From assembly GCA_014647715.1 (NCBI GenBank), contig BMPS01000001.1, positions 324 to 64,323 of the forward strand: 64,000 nt of DNA. Reading direction: 5' to 3'. This document shows, in pieces, positions 8,882 through 18,120 of the stretch (positions are counted from its first letter, which is position 1; the number at the start of each line of letters is the position of its first letter). Source of the DNA: Streptomyces cinereus. Its GTDB lineage: Bacteria > Pseudomonadota > Gammaproteobacteria > Pseudomonadales > Moraxellaceae. The notes beneath the pieces were generated by a model. It did no database searches and was not told where the DNA came from. It was given only the letters and a program-made list of their open reading frames with translations. Made by a program: the position numbers and the translations under genes.

Positions 8882-9583
8882 ATGAGTCGTCAACAACAAT
8901 TCAAAAATCGTGAAGAAGTCATATTGGCAGTTGCCGAGCAGTTGCTATTAGAGTCTGGGGAAGGCGATATCACGTTAGATAGTTTAGCCGAGCAGCTAGA
9001 CCTAGCCAAAGGTACGCTATACAAGCATTTTACCAGCAAAGATGAATTGTTTTTACGCATCATTATCCGTCATGAGCAGCAACTACTTGCGCTAAGCGAA
9101 GTCGGTGATTCTCCTGCCGCAGGTGTGGCGCGTCTTACCCTGTTTCAACTCATCAATCCGCAAAAAGCCATATTGCTCAACCAAATCGAAGAACGCTTAG
9201 CCAATTCTGCCGTAGGGCTTAATAAGCTTTTTTCGCAGTTGTATGAAATTCGCCGTGAACGCATGAAGCGATTAATCAATACCACGGCTGAATACCTGCA
9301 ATCGCTACATAGTACCATGAGTACCCGAGACTATCTGTCAACCATTTGGGCGATGGGTCAAGGCGGTGCAGGACTGCTGAATTCTAGTTTTTACCAACGC
9401 TATCTCGGTCGCCGCGATACCTTACGCTTTGCCTTAGTTCAGCATATTTTAGATATTCCCAAGCAATACCCTGCTGCGGTACAATCAGTGGATGGGCCTC
9501 CTGGGGCAAACCCACCCAGCGCCGCTACTCATACAGCAAATTCACAGACTGAATCAAACCTGACGCCGCGCAATGTCAAATAA
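8882..9583 (+). CDS. TetR-family transcriptional regulator
   Basis: A 233-residue TetR-type repressor. The N-terminal helix-turn-helix spans about residues 14-55 (ITLDSLAEQLDLAKGTLYKH followed by FTSKDELF). The rest is a helical ligand-binding domain. The last 35 residues are proline- and threonine-rich and look disordered. The ATG follows a good GGAG site. It precedes the gspHIJK cluster by about 100 bp on the same strand, so transcription may run on, but control of secretion genes by it is only a possibility. The final codons and stop lie in a 14-bp repeat (9572-9610). Confidence 0.9.
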   Translation: MSRQQQFKNREEVILAVAEQLLLESGEGDITLDSLAEQLDLAKGTLYKHFTSKDELFLRIIIRHEQQLLALSEVGDSPAAGVARLTLFQLINPQKAILLNQIEERLANSAVGLNKLFSQLYEIRRERMKRLINTTAEYLQSLHSTMSTRDYLSTIWAMGQGGAGLLNSSFYQRYLGRRDTLRFALVQHILDIPKQYPAAVQSVDGPPGANPPSAATHTANSQTESNLTPRNVK

Positions 9584-9610
9584 TAAATGTCAAATAGTAG
9601 ATGTCAAAGA
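9572..9610. repeat. 14-bp tandem repeat, three units
   Basis: aatgtcaaata at 9572 and 9586, then gatgtcaaaga at 9600, give a 14-bp period. The first unit encodes the last residues of the TetR protein (NVK) and its stop. Confidence 0.8.
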
Positions 9611-9680
9611 ATACTAGTTAACTATCATCACCCACGGTTAAGCTTTATAAACTATCCCTGTTTTGTCTGAGTGCATAACG

Positions 9681-10343
9681 ATGCGATTGCTGGTTGGTCG
9701 GTCTTGTAAAACTTTCACTCCCGCACCCAGTGCGATGGGTGGGCAACAAGGGTTTACCTTAATCGAAATCATGGTGGTCATCGTCATTTTATCTATTTTT
9801 GCTGGTATGATGAGTTTATCGGTAGGGGGTAGTGAAAATCGTAGAAACACAGCGTTTTATGAGCGTCTGACCAGTAATCTTAATTATGTACGCTTGTTAT
9901 CAACAGAACGCATGCAGCCCTATGGGCTGGCAATCAAACTGCCGCAAAATGACGCGCCCAATCAGCTGGTGGTGGTTAAATTAGAAAACGCCTTTACCCA
10001 TTCTCAAAGTGCTGTTGGCAATGCCAATGCCGCCATAACCTCACAACCTGCGCCACCCCAATGGGTGATAGAAAAACAAATCCCACCGCTGGATGTGCCA
10101 GACAACCTTGATGTCAAAATCCGCCCACTGGATAACCCATTTAATACCACCGCCGCCCAAAATACCCAACCCACCGCCAACTGGTTAAGCGGCAGCGAAG
10201 CACCGCCTGTGGTGTGGTTTGGGACAGGTGAGGCGACACCCGTGCAAATCAGCATCCAAAAAACCAATGCTGACAAACAAACCTTTGCGGTTGGCAATCC
10301 CATCATCGTCAACCAAGCTGGGGCAATCGAGGTGGCAAAATGA
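9681..10343 (+). CDS. gspH: Type II secretion minor pseudopilin GspH
   Basis: A type II secretion minor pseudopilin of about 220 residues. The prepilin peptidase site is G24|F25 in QQGFTLIE, with Glu29 at position +5, followed by a hydrophobic helix MVVIVILSIFAGMMSLSVG. The C-terminal globular domain is long for GspH and has a proline/threonine/asparagine-rich section. Start choice is open: ATG 9681 gives a 24-residue leader, ATG 9738 gives a six-residue leader of normal length; neither has a clear ribosome binding site. Its stop overlaps the gspI start (atga), so the four genes form one operon. GspG, the major pseudopilin, and the secretin are not in the window. Confidence 0.85.
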   Translation: MRLLVGRSCKTFTPAPSAMGGQQGFTLIEIMVVIVILSIFAGMMSLSVGGSENRRNTAFYERLTSNLNYVRLLSTERMQPYGLAIKLPQNDAPNQLVVVKLENAFTHSQSAVGNANAAITSQPAPPQWVIEKQIPPLDVPDNLDVKIRPLDNPFNTTAAQNTQPTANWLSGSEAPPVVWFGTGEATPVQISIQKTNADKQTFAVGNPIIVNQAGAIEVAK

Positions 10344-10780
10344 CCATGGCTATCTCAAATAGACTGGCTACCTTAAATAGACTGGCTATCAGACAGCATC
10401 AGCAAGGATTTACGTTACTTGAAGTCATGGTGGCATTAGCGATTTTGGCGGTGGTTGCGATATCAGCCAGCCAAGCCAGTCGCAGTTATTTGCAATCCGT
10501 GGATAACATGAAAACACGAACCTTTGGCTATTATGTGGCGCAAAACACGCTGGCAGAATTACGAGTACAAAAAACTTGGCTCGCGGCTTCTGATACTCGG
10601 CAAATCACCTCGCAAGGTCGTCAATGGCAAGTGGTCATCTCACCGCAAACCATACAAACCAGTCAAGGCTTTGTCCAACCCATTCATATTCGCGTGGCAC
10701 CTATTGTCGATGGCACACCAAAAAAAGACGTGGTGGATATTGATGCAGTATTGGTAAAGGATATGGGGGCAACGCCGTGA
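10340..10780 (+). CDS. gspI: Type II secretion minor pseudopilin GspI
   Basis: A 146-residue pseudopilin with cleavage site G23|F24 (QQGFTLLEVMVALAILAVVA) and Glu28 at +5, and a C-terminal T2SSI-type domain ending in a dicysteine-free short fold. With GspJ and GspK it should form the tip of the pseudopilus in the periplasm. The ATG overlaps the gspH stop codon. The leader is longer than usual because it carries an 18-bp duplication (10357-10388) encoding NRLAT-L-NRLAI. Its stop overlaps the GTG of gspJ. Family assignment is secure from operon order and N-terminal sequence. Confidence 0.9.
   Translation: MTMAISNRLATLNRLAIRQHQQGFTLLEVMVALAILAVVAISASQASRSYLQSVDNMKTRTFGYYVAQNTLAELRVQKTWLAASDTRQITSQGRQWQVVISPQTIQTSQGFVQPIHIRVAPIVDGTPKKDVVDIDAVLVKDMGATP
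10357..10388 (+). repeat. 18-bp duplication in gspI leader
   Basis: aaatagactggcta is present at 10357-10370 and 10375-10388. It lies in frame within the coding sequence for the prepilin leader, which it lengthens by six residues. Confidence 0.85.
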
Positions 10781-11589
10781 GCCCTTTTTATCTTTATTGC
10801 TCTGCTGCAATGGCACCGTATAAAACATCCCAGCAAGGCTTTACCTTAATTGAACTGATGATTGCATTGGTAATTTTTGCGATGCTGGCATTGGCGGGAT
10901 GGCAGATCATGGATAGTCTGACCAAAAGTCGCGAGCGCGGCTACCAACATCAAAAATCATTATCACAGCTTGATTATGCTTATTTACAGCTGTCGCAAGA
11001 TTTGGCACAAACCAGCAATTATGTGGCGGTGCCAATCCTGTCAGCGACTGCCAACGATACGACATCGACCAATACTGCCGCTATGACACCAACCTTTGTA
11101 TTAAATGCGTCACAAATAAGTTTTATCCGTTTTGCCGCGCCCGATCCGCGTTATCAGCCGTCACCTATGCTAGCAAAAATACAATATTCGGTGGCGGGGG
11201 AAACGCTGACTAAACGGCGTTTTTACCAGTTAGACGACAACAACGAAACCCCTGCAACCAGTGTATTATTGACAGGTATCAAGGATGCCAGTTGGCGAGC
11301 ATTGACGCCTGACGCGGTGAGTGTGTTTCCAGATGAAGCCACGCTGCAAAAAGTTCAGCAAATACAAGCGCAAAAAAACACCAATCAAACGGCCAATGCT
11401 TCAACCAATCCGATTCCTAACACGCCTAATAACGCAACAGATAAAAATAGCAATTTGCAAAATAGTTTAGATTTAACGCCTTATCAGCAGTTACCACGCG
11501 GCATCGAGCTTAATTTTAGTTACCAAGGCGAGCCGATTACTTGGCGATTTGCGTTACCAAACACACCGCCAAACGCACCGAACCCATAA
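10777..11589 (+). CDS. gspJ: Type II secretion minor pseudopilin GspJ
   Basis: A 270-residue minor pseudopilin: QQGFTLIELMIALVIFAMLA with cleavage before F22 and Glu at +5. A long globular domain follows (LDYAYLQLSQDLAQ is a typical GspJ helix), with a disordered N/T-rich insert near residues 205-230. The GTG at 10777 overlaps the gspI stop (gtga), suggesting translational coupling; the alternative is ATG 10810. GspJ pairs with GspI and GspK at the pseudopilus tip. The stop taa shares its last base with the likely gspK start. Confidence 0.9.
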   Translation: MSPFYLYCSAAMAPYKTSQQGFTLIELMIALVIFAMLALAGWQIMDSLTKSRERGYQHQKSLSQLDYAYLQLSQDLAQTSNYVAVPILSATANDTTSTNTAAMTPTFVLNASQISFIRFAAPDPRYQPSPMLAKIQYSVAGETLTKRRFYQLDDNNETPATSVLLTGIKDASWRALTPDAVSVFPDEATLQKVQQIQAQKNTNQTANASTNPIPNTPNNATDKNSNLQNSLDLTPYQQLPRGIELNFSYQGEPITWRFALPNTPPNAPNP

Positions 11590-12842
11590 TGCAATCAAAT
11601 TCTGCCAAATACACCATGCCAACAAACCGCACTCCATCTAAAATTTTTGCAAATGTTGCCATAGCAAACCCGCCATATCGGCATGGGCAACAAGGGATGG
11701 CACTACTGACTATTTTGTTGTTGGTCGTGGCGATTACCATCGTGGCAGGCAGTATGCTTGCCAATCAAAAAGTGATGATTCGAGAATTTGATCTGACCAA
11801 AGGTCAAGGGCAGCTTAGAGAATATGCCTTGGCGGGGGAAGCTATGGCGACCAATTTGATTGCGCAAGACAGCCAAGTCAACCAAGTCGATAGTTTAGCA
11901 GACGCTTGGGCAAAACCGCTGGCAGAGCAAACCCTGAATCAAGCCAAGGTCAGTATTAAAATCGACGATGATGCCAGTCGTTTTAATGTTAACAACCTGT
12001 ATCACGATGGCAAAGTGGATGATACGGCATTGGCATTTTTTCAAGCGCTGTTACAAGCCAATGGCTTATCGCCCAATATTGCGATGGCGGTGCTCGATTG
12101 GCAAGACCCAGACAGTGACACCCGTGCCGATGGCGGCGCAGAAGCAGCCTACTACCAAAGTACGGGCAAAAAAATGGCGATGGGTATTGCCAACCAGCCT
12201 TTTATCTCAATCAATGAATTGCAACAGGTGCGCGGGATGGATAACGAAGGATTGCAAAAATTAGCGCCTTACCTGACCGCAGTGCCATACTATCTGCCCA
12301 TGAATATCAACACAGTGAAGCCCGAACTATTAAGCGTACTGGTGAATTTACCCGCCGCAACCAGTGGCAACCATCCGCAAGGCTCAAACCGTTCGGACAG
12401 TGATGGCAACTCACAATCTGGGCAAGACACTAGCGCAGCTTCAAATGTGGCGGCTACCCACCAAATCGACGATACCGCAATCATCAATTGGGCGAATGCC
12501 CGAGAAAACAATCTACCGGTGCAAAACTTAAATCAATTGTGGGCAGTGCCAAGTTTTGCCAACATTGACGAGCGTAACAAAGCACGCATCGCCAAGCTGT
12601 TAGCCACCCAAAGTCAAAGTTTTCACGTCGTTGTCAGCGTCAAAAGTGACGACAAGCAGCTTTTTTTGCATAGCCAAATTGCTAAGATTTTACCCAAAGC
12701 TGACAATGACCCAACGCCTGCCTCGGGTGTGCCATCGGCACCCTCCATGCCAGTACCAGTCAATGCACAAAATGGCACACAAAATGGCACGTCGCCACAA
12801 CTCATCACTTACAACCGCCAATTTTTACCCTTTGCCCAATAA
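11589..12842 (+). CDS. gspK: Type II secretion minor pseudopilin GspK
   Basis: A GspK of about 417 residues, the large pseudopilin that caps the T2SS pilus. The site is G36|M37 in QQGMALLTILLLVVAIT. Position +5 is Thr rather than Glu, which is the known hallmark of GspK. The helix-hairpin-helix-like SAM regions typical of the family follow (SINELQQVRGMDNEGLQKL near 220). I choose ATG 11589, which overlaps the gspJ stop (taatg), over an in-frame start 16 codons earlier inside gspJ. An N/G/S-rich insert of about 35 residues near 265-300 and NGT repeats near the C-terminus are likely disordered. Confidence 0.9.
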   Translation: MQSNSAKYTMPTNRTPSKIFANVAIANPPYRHGQQGMALLTILLLVVAITIVAGSMLANQKVMIREFDLTKGQGQLREYALAGEAMATNLIAQDSQVNQVDSLADAWAKPLAEQTLNQAKVSIKIDDDASRFNVNNLYHDGKVDDTALAFFQALLQANGLSPNIAMAVLDWQDPDSDTRADGGAEAAYYQSTGKKMAMGIANQPFISINELQQVRGMDNEGLQKLAPYLTAVPYYLPMNINTVKPELLSVLVNLPAATSGNHPQGSNRSDSDGNSQSGQDTSAASNVAATHQIDDTAIINWANARENNLPVQNLNQLWAVPSFANIDERNKARIAKLLATQSQSFHVVVSVKSDDKQLFLHSQIAKILPKADNDPTPASGVPSAPSMPVPVNAQNGTQNGTSPQLITYNRQFLPFAQ

Positions 12843-12906
12843 TGCAGCAAAGAAATAAATTGGCTTCAAAATTCTCAGTTATTTTATGTTTATTTTAATC
12901 AGTTAT

Positions 12907-12934
12907 TTGTTGCTGACGTATTCTAGGGTAAAAT
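12907..12934 (+). promoter_or_regulatory. Candidate sigma-70 promoter for NCS2 permease
   Basis: ttgttg and taaaat are separated by 16 bp. They lie about 130 bp upstream of the permease start. No terminator is obvious for the gsp operon in 12843-13061. Confidence 0.45.
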
Positions 12935-13061
12935 AGGGGGTTTTTCTTTGGCGTTGTTGAATGACAATGGGGCAGAAAACGGGCACAAAAGCGTTGTCAA
13001 CACAACGGATACACATGCAACCTAGACACATAAATTGGATGAATAAATTGGGTGAATATAG

Positions 13062-14360
13062 ATGAATGTAATCGAGCGCTATTTTGGCATAGATGGCCGC
13101 AATACAACGATAAAAACTGAAATTCTGGCAGGTCTGACAACCTTTTTGACCATGGCTTATATTATCTTTGTCAATCCCGACATGTTGGCAAAAGCTGGGA
13201 TGGATAAAGGGGCGGTATTTGTGGCGACGTGTCTAGCCTCAGCGCTGGGCTGTTTTTTGATGGGATTGATTGCGCGTTTGCCCGTGGCATTGGCACCTGG
13301 CATGGGTTTAAATGCGTTTTTTACCTTTACCGTCGTCTTGGGGATGGGTAAAAGCTGGCAAGTGGCGTTGGGGGCGGTATTTATTTCAGGCTTGCTCTTT
13401 GTGCTGATTAGTGCCTTTAAGCTGCGTGAATGGATTATCAACGCCATTCCCTATACCCTTAAACAAGGTATCGTGGCAGGGATCGGGGCGTTTTTAGCGT
13501 TTATTGCACTTAAAAGTTCGGGCATCATTGTGGCGAGTCCTGCCACATTTGTGACGATGGGCAAACTCACCGATTTTGGTCCTGCGATGGCGATTTTAAG
13601 CTTTTTTCTGATTGTCGTATTTGTGCAGCGTAAAGTCCCTGCGGCAGTGATGTTGTCAATTTTGATTGTAACGATGATTAGCTTGTTGGCAGGGGAAACC
13701 CATTACTCAGGGATTGTGTCAATGCCGCCATCGATTGCACCGACCTTTATGCAGTTAGATATTGCAGGCGCGCTTGATGTGAGTATGGTTAGCGTGATTT
13801 TTGCCTTTTTATTTGTGGTGTTATTTGATACATCAGGCACATTAATCGGTGTGACCAAAAAAGCCGGGTTAATGTCTACCGATGGTCAAATCCCGAATCT
13901 AGGTAAAGCCTTGTTTGCTGACTCAACGGCGGCTGTAGCAGGGTCATTGCTAGGTACTTCATCGGTAACGAGTTATGTAGAGAGCACAGCTGGGGTGGCA
14001 GCGGGTGGACGCACCGGTTTGACCGCGATTGTAGTGGGTGTGTTATTTTTATTGGCGTTATTTTTTGCGCCATTGGCTGGGATGATTCCTGCGTATGCGA
14101 CGGCAGGTGCGATTTTTTATGTCGCGGTATTGATGTTATTTACGCTGCGTGAGATTGATTGGGATGACTTGACCGAAGCGTCACCTGTCGCGGTAGTGCT
14201 ACTGTTGACGCCGCTTACTTTCTCAATTGCGGATGGGATTGCGTTAGGTTTTATCACCTATACCATTGCCAAATTGGTGAGTGGACGTTATAAAGAAGTT
14301 AGCCCTGCGGTTTGGGTGTTAACGGTGATTTTATTGGCAAAATTGATTTTTTTAAGTTAA
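13062..14360 (+). CDS. NCS2-family purine permease (AzgA/GhxP-like)
   Basis: A 432-residue permease with about 13 membrane segments. The N-terminus ERYFGIDGRNTTIKTEILAG and the motif APGMGLNAFFTF near residue 77 place it in the AzgA-type branch of NCS2, whose characterised members import adenine, guanine or hypoxanthine with protons. The second signature, FVVLFDTSGTLIGV, is near residue 245. It is transcribed alone and ends at a bidirectional terminator shared with the convergent 6S RNA gene. Adenine versus guanine/hypoxanthine specificity cannot be told from sequence alone. Confidence 0.92.
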   Translation: MNVIERYFGIDGRNTTIKTEILAGLTTFLTMAYIIFVNPDMLAKAGMDKGAVFVATCLASALGCFLMGLIARLPVALAPGMGLNAFFTFTVVLGMGKSWQVALGAVFISGLLFVLISAFKLREWIINAIPYTLKQGIVAGIGAFLAFIALKSSGIIVASPATFVTMGKLTDFGPAMAILSFFLIVVFVQRKVPAAVMLSILIVTMISLLAGETHYSGIVSMPPSIAPTFMQLDIAGALDVSMVSVIFAFLFVVLFDTSGTLIGVTKKAGLMSTDGQIPNLGKALFADSTAAVAGSLLGTSSVTSYVESTAGVAAGGRTGLTAIVVGVLFLLALFFAPLAGMIPAYATAGAIFYVAVLMLFTLREIDWDDLTEASPVAVVLLLTPLTFSIADGIALGFITYTIAKLVSGRYKEVSPAVWVLTVILLAKLIFLS

Positions 14361-14378
14361 TCAATCGCTGAGCAAAAA

Positions 14379-14414
14379 AAACCATCTAGCCGAATTGGGT
14401 TAGATGGTTTTTTA
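14379..14414. terminator. Bidirectional terminator between permease and 6S RNA
   Basis: Stem aaccatctarcc with loop gaatt, flanked by an A run on the left and a T run on the right. It can end the permease transcript on the plus strand and the 6S RNA transcript on the minus strand. Confidence 0.85.
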
Positions 14415-14423
14415 TTAAATTTT

Positions 14424-14613
14424 GGTCCAGAGTACCGCTGTCTATGTGAACCCATGAACTGTAACGTTCAGGGTGGGTATGGCAACCACTCTTAAGGCTT
14501 CCTGAATCATCGCAGCGTAGCTGGATGCAGGCTTGCACAACAAGTGAAAAGAACGCATACCCTTATATAAATTATCAGCTCAGGTAAAACCATAAACTGG
14601 CGAATACCCCAGA
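14424..14613 (-). ncRNA. ssrS: 6S RNA
   Basis: Read on the minus strand, this roughly 190-nt stretch aligns by eye with gammaproteobacterial 6S RNA. The 5' arm has CGCCAG followed by CTGAGCTGATAATTT (E. coli: GGCCAGTCCCCTGAGCCGATATTT). The 3' arm has GGAAGCCTTAAGAGTG and then CACCCTGAACGTTACAGTTC. The two ends (tctggggtattcgc and gcggtactctgga) pair into a closing stem. Length equals the family norm. 6S RNA mimics an open promoter and sequesters the sigma-70 RNA polymerase holoenzyme in stationary phase. A consensus-like promoter precedes it and a terminator follows. Exact ends are approximate. The common downstream neighbour ygfA is absent; a purine permease is there instead. Confidence 0.85.
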
Positions 14614-14620
14614 TGCATGT

Positions 14621-14649
14621 ATTGTAGCAGATTCAGCGAGGCTATGCAA
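14621..14649 (-). promoter_or_regulatory. Promoter of 6S RNA
   Basis: On the minus strand TTGCAT (14649-14644) and TACAAT (14626-14621) are separated by exactly 17 bp. They place the start of transcription near 14613, just where the 6S RNA homology begins. Confidence 0.8.
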
Positions 14650-14772
14650 AAGCTCGCTCATTAATTCAATGATTGATTAAATTAATCAAACTTGACTGTC
14701 GAAATACCATTGAAACCTTCAAAACACATCACAAGGTTTTTTGTTGTCATCATATTGCTTAGCAGTTAACAA

Positions 14773-14811
14773 TTAACAGGCTTAGCAGTTAACAGGCTTT
14801 GCAGTTAACAG
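14773..14811 (+). repeat. 16-bp tandem repeat upstream of gpmI
   Basis: ttaacaggcttagcag (14773-14788) is followed by ttaacaggctttgcag (14789-14804) and a partial third ttaacag. It lies in the region between 6S RNA and gpmI. Confidence 0.85.
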
Positions 14812-14850
14812 AATGACGCAAAATCTGGGTTAAAGAGATGGAGCGAGCTA

Positions 14851-14859
14851 TGCTATAAT
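14851..14859 (+). promoter_or_regulatory. Extended -10 element for gpmI
   Basis: tgctataat is a consensus extended -10 (TGnTATAAT) 62 bp before the gpmI start. No good -35 is present, which extended elements tolerate. Confidence 0.5.
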
Positions 14860-14920
14860 TTTCAAAATTTTTTTAATACTAGTTTGTATTTTCCTTATTT
14901 TAGCTTTTCTAGAGGCAACA

Positions 14921-16543
14921 ATGAATCAAGCATCTAACTCGGTTACCCATCAATCGACGGTTAAAAAAATCCCTCATGTGTTGATGATTTTAGATGGTTT
15001 TGGGCATCGCGAAGATGAGCGTGATAATGCAATTGCCGCCGCGCACACCCCAAACCTTGATTATTTATATCAGCATTATCCCCATGGCTTGATTTCAGGG
15101 TCAGGGGAAGACGTGGGTTTACCCGCAGGGCAGTTTGGTAACTCTGAAGTCGGGCATATGAATTTGGGTGCAGGTCGTATTTTGTACCAAGACTCTACCC
15201 GTATTCACAAAGAAATCCGCGAACAGCAATTTTTTAGCAACCCTGCATTAACCGAAGCAGTAAAGCTTGCCAATGACCGACAAGCCAATGTGCATATCAT
15301 GGGATTGTTATCCGACGGCGGAGTGCATTCGCATCAAGATCATATTGTCGCGATGGTGGAGTTGGCATTGCAGCAGGGTGCAAAGCAGGTCTTTATCCAT
15401 ACATTTTTGGACGGTCGTGACACGCCGCCCAAAAGTGCGGACAATTATGTCGCACAATTAGAACAAGCGCTTGCCACGCTTAATCAGCGATATGAGGGCA
15501 CGGCTTATTTGGTCAGTCTTATTGGTCGCTACTTTGCGATGGATCGGGATAAACGTTGGGATCGGGTACAGCAAGCGTATGATTTGCTGACCCAAGCCAA
15601 AGCAGAACGGGTGGTGCAATCAGGTGCTGAAGCGATTAGCGCAGCGTATGGCGCAGGTGAAAGTGATGAGTTCGTCAAACCAACTTGGGTGCGTTATGCT
15701 AACCAAAACGCTGATTTTGGTACTATCCAAGACAATGACAGCGTGATTTTTATGAATTTTCGTGCCGACCGCGCTCGCGAAATCAGCCAAGCACTGGTAT
15801 CAGCTGATTTTGATGGCTTTACGCGTGAAAAGCTGCCAACGCTGTCAAAATTTGTGATGCTGACCAAATACTCCGATGAATTACAAAACAATGGCGTGAC
15901 CAGTATCGCCTTTGAACCGACATCGCTAACCAACACATTGGGCGAGTATTTGCAATCGCAAGGCAAAACCCAATTGCGCATTGCTGAAACCGAAAAATAC
16001 GCTCACGTGACCTTCTTCTTTAGTGGTGGGCGCGAAGCAGAGTTTGAGGGGGAGCAGCGGATTTTGGTCAACTCGCCTTCGGTTGCTACTTATGATTTAC
16101 AACCCGAAATGAGTGCGCCAGAAGTCACTGAAAAATTGACCAATGCCATCAATTCCGGTGCGTATGATGTACTGATTGTGAATTATGCCAATGGCGATAT
16201 GGTAGGGCACACCGGTGTGTTCGATGCCGCTGTCAAAGCCGTCGAAACGTTGGATAACTGTGTAAAAACCATTGCCGATTGCGTGATTGCCAATCATGGC
16301 CATTTACTGATTACCGCTGACCATGGTAATGTTGAGCAAATGCAAGATTATGATAGCGGACAGGTACATACCCAGCACACCACAGAGTTAGTGCCATTTA
16401 TTTATGTCAGCGAGCAAGCGCCTGATACCGTGCACATTCGCACGGGTGGTAAGCTATCGGATGTGGCGCCAACATTATTGGACTTAATGCACCTCGCCAA
16501 ACCTGCCGAAATGACAGGTGAAAGCTTAATCGTAGTAAACTAA
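14921..16543 (+). CDS. gpmI: 2,3-bisphosphoglycerate-independent phosphoglycerate mutase
   Basis: Glycolytic and gluconeogenic enzyme interconverting 3- and 2-phosphoglycerate, using two Mn ions. D25 in [10 protein letters not shown] and the nucleophile S75 in [14 protein letters not shown] are present. The phosphatase domain metal ligands near the end are in [10 protein letters not shown] and the preceding [12 protein letters not shown]. At 540 residues it is about 25 longer than E. coli GpmI, mainly at the N-terminus. The start at 14921 has an AGAGG ribosome binding site. The protease gene follows after 23 bp, so the two may be cotranscribed. Confidence 0.96.
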   Translation: MNQASNSVTHQSTVKKIPHVLMILDGFGHREDERDNAIAAAHTPNLDYLYQHYPHGLISGSGEDVGLPAGQFGNSEVGHMNLGAGRILYQDSTRIHKEIREQQFFSNPALTEAVKLANDRQANVHIMGLLSDGGVHSHQDHIVAMVELALQQGAKQVFIHTFLDGRDTPPKSADNYVAQLEQALATLNQRYEGTAYLVSLIGRYFAMDRDKRWDRVQQAYDLLTQAKAERVVQSGAEAISAAYGAGESDEFVKPTWVRYANQNADFGTIQDNDSVIFMNFRADRAREISQALVSADFDGFTREKLPTLSKFVMLTKYSDELQNNGVTSIAFEPTSLTNTLGEYLQSQGKTQLRIAETEKYAHVTFFFSGGREAEFEGEQRILVNSPSVATYDLQPEMSAPEVTEKLTNAINSGAYDVLIVNYANGDMVGHTGVFDAAVKAVETLDNCVKTIADCVIANHGHLLITADHGNVEQMQDYDSGQVHTQHTTELVPFIYVSEQAPDTVHIRTGGKLSDVAPTLLDLMHLAKPAEMTGESLIVVN

Positions 16544-16566
16544 CAGTTAATGGGTGCAACTATCCT

Positions 16567-18060
16567 ATGGTAACGCAGCGTCTCAAACTACTATCTAACC
16601 CTACTTTCAAAAGACATATTGTAGCGCTGGCATTATGGGGGATAGGTTCATTGAGTTATGCTGCTAGCCGGCCCACTGTCAGTGCGCCTGTCAAACCAAA
16701 ATCTGCTGCCTCAGTTGCGGCAAAAACCAATAAAACGGCATTAAAACCTGCAATCACTCAGGCGATTGCGGGTGCCAATCCTACTGCCGTGCCCGTTAGT
16801 GGGGTGAATACACCTGATGGTATACCCGATGGCGCTGATGACGACAATTTGACGGATGATGGCGCTGACGATGGCGGGGAAGTGGATATTACGTCTACCA
16901 CCCCTATAGTGACTAATCCCGCCACTCAGCCCATCGCGCCAGCGTCTGGGCAAATCCAGCAAGTGGCGTTAGGGGCAGTATCACCCGTCACGGTCGAAAA
17001 ATTTGTCAAAATGATTGATATCATCCGTCAAAACTATGTGACGAATGTCGACGATGAATCGCTGTTTGCCAATGCGATGGCAGGCACTTTAGCTGCGCTC
17101 GATCCTTATTCTGAATATCTGGATGCGAACGCGTTTGAAAACTTAAGGTTATTTACCGAAGGTGATATTGGCAGTATTGGTGTGAGTGTCAGTTTTCATG
17201 CCGATGTAGATAGCTGGGTGTTTGATGATGTGCTGCCCAACTCGCCTGCTGCAAAAGCGGGTATTCAGCGCGGCAATTATTTGCATCAAATCAATGATAA
17301 TAAGCTGGACAACACACGAACCTCGCAAGATGTCGATCAGCTGCTGACAGGCATCGCAGGGACAACGGCTCGGTTGTTAGTCTCGGATAAAGGTCGTCGT
17401 AAACATCTGGTGATGGTGCAAAGAACTTTGGTACAACAACAAGCCATGAGTACCAACATCATTAATGGTGTTGCGGTGGTGCAAATCCCCGTGTTTCAGA
17501 ACAATACCCAGCAGCAATTTTTAATGGCACTTACCAAATTAAATCAGCCCTTTAGCGTGCTGGTACTCGATTTGCGCAATAACCCAGGTGGCGTGTTGTC
17601 AGCTGCCAATGATATCGCAAGCTTATTTATGAACGATAAAGTGGTGGTGGAGATTAAAAATCGGCAAGGCATACAAGAGGTGATGCGCACGCACGGCAAA
17701 GCCCGGTTTGCGGACTTACCGCTGGTCGTGTTGCAAAATCGTTATTCTGCTTCGGCGGCTGAAGTATTAACCAGTGCGCTACAAAATAACCAACGTGCCA
17801 AGGTGTATGGCGAAACCAGCTATGGTAAAGGCTCTATCCAAAGCATTGTACCCATCAATGACAACGAAGCGGTAAAGCTAACGGTCGCTCATTATTACTC
17901 AAGTAAAGGTGACAAAATTGATGGCGTAGGCGTTAAACCCGATGTGACTTTGACGGGCGCAGAAACGAGTTGGCAAGATCAGGTATTAGCAGACTTGCAA
18001 ACCACCAAGCGAAGCAATCAATTTTTACTTAAACCTATGCCAACGCCTCAGTCTTTTTAA
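16567..18060 (+). CDS. S41-family C-terminal processing peptidase
   Basis: A 497-residue periplasmic serine protease of the CtpA/Prc type. An N-terminal signal sequence (VALALWGIGSLSYAA) is followed by a low-complexity A/T/D-rich linker with an imperfect DGADD repeat to about residue 130, then a PDZ domain (about 195-280). The protease core carries DLRNNPGG. The catalytic pair is Ser396 (SASAAEV) and Lys421 (SYGKGSIQ), with the expected spacing of 25. Such enzymes trim C-termini of envelope proteins, including murein hydrolases. It directly follows gpmI, an arrangement common in gammaproteobacteria. Confidence 0.92.
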   Translation: MVTQRLKLLSNPTFKRHIVALALWGIGSLSYAASRPTVSAPVKPKSAASVAAKTNKTALKPAITQAIAGANPTAVPVSGVNTPDGIPDGADDDNLTDDGADDGGEVDITSTTPIVTNPATQPIAPASGQIQQVALGAVSPVTVEKFVKMIDIIRQNYVTNVDDESLFANAMAGTLAALDPYSEYLDANAFENLRLFTEGDIGSIGVSVSFHADVDSWVFDDVLPNSPAAKAGIQRGNYLHQINDNKLDNTRTSQDVDQLLTGIAGTTARLLVSDKGRRKHLVMVQRTLVQQQAMSTNIINGVAVVQIPVFQNNTQQQFLMALTKLNQPFSVLVLDLRNNPGGVLSAANDIASLFMNDKVVVEIKNRQGIQEVMRTHGKARFADLPLVVLQNRYSASAAEVLTSALQNNQRAKVYGETSYGKGSIQSIVPINDNEAVKLTVAHYYSSKGDKIDGVGVKPDVTLTGAETSWQDQVLADLQTTKRSNQFLLKPMPTPQSF

Positions 18061-18120
18061 GCTAATCACCTAAGCAGTCACCCAATAATATCTCATATTT
18101 ATCATCGGGTGGAATTTATC

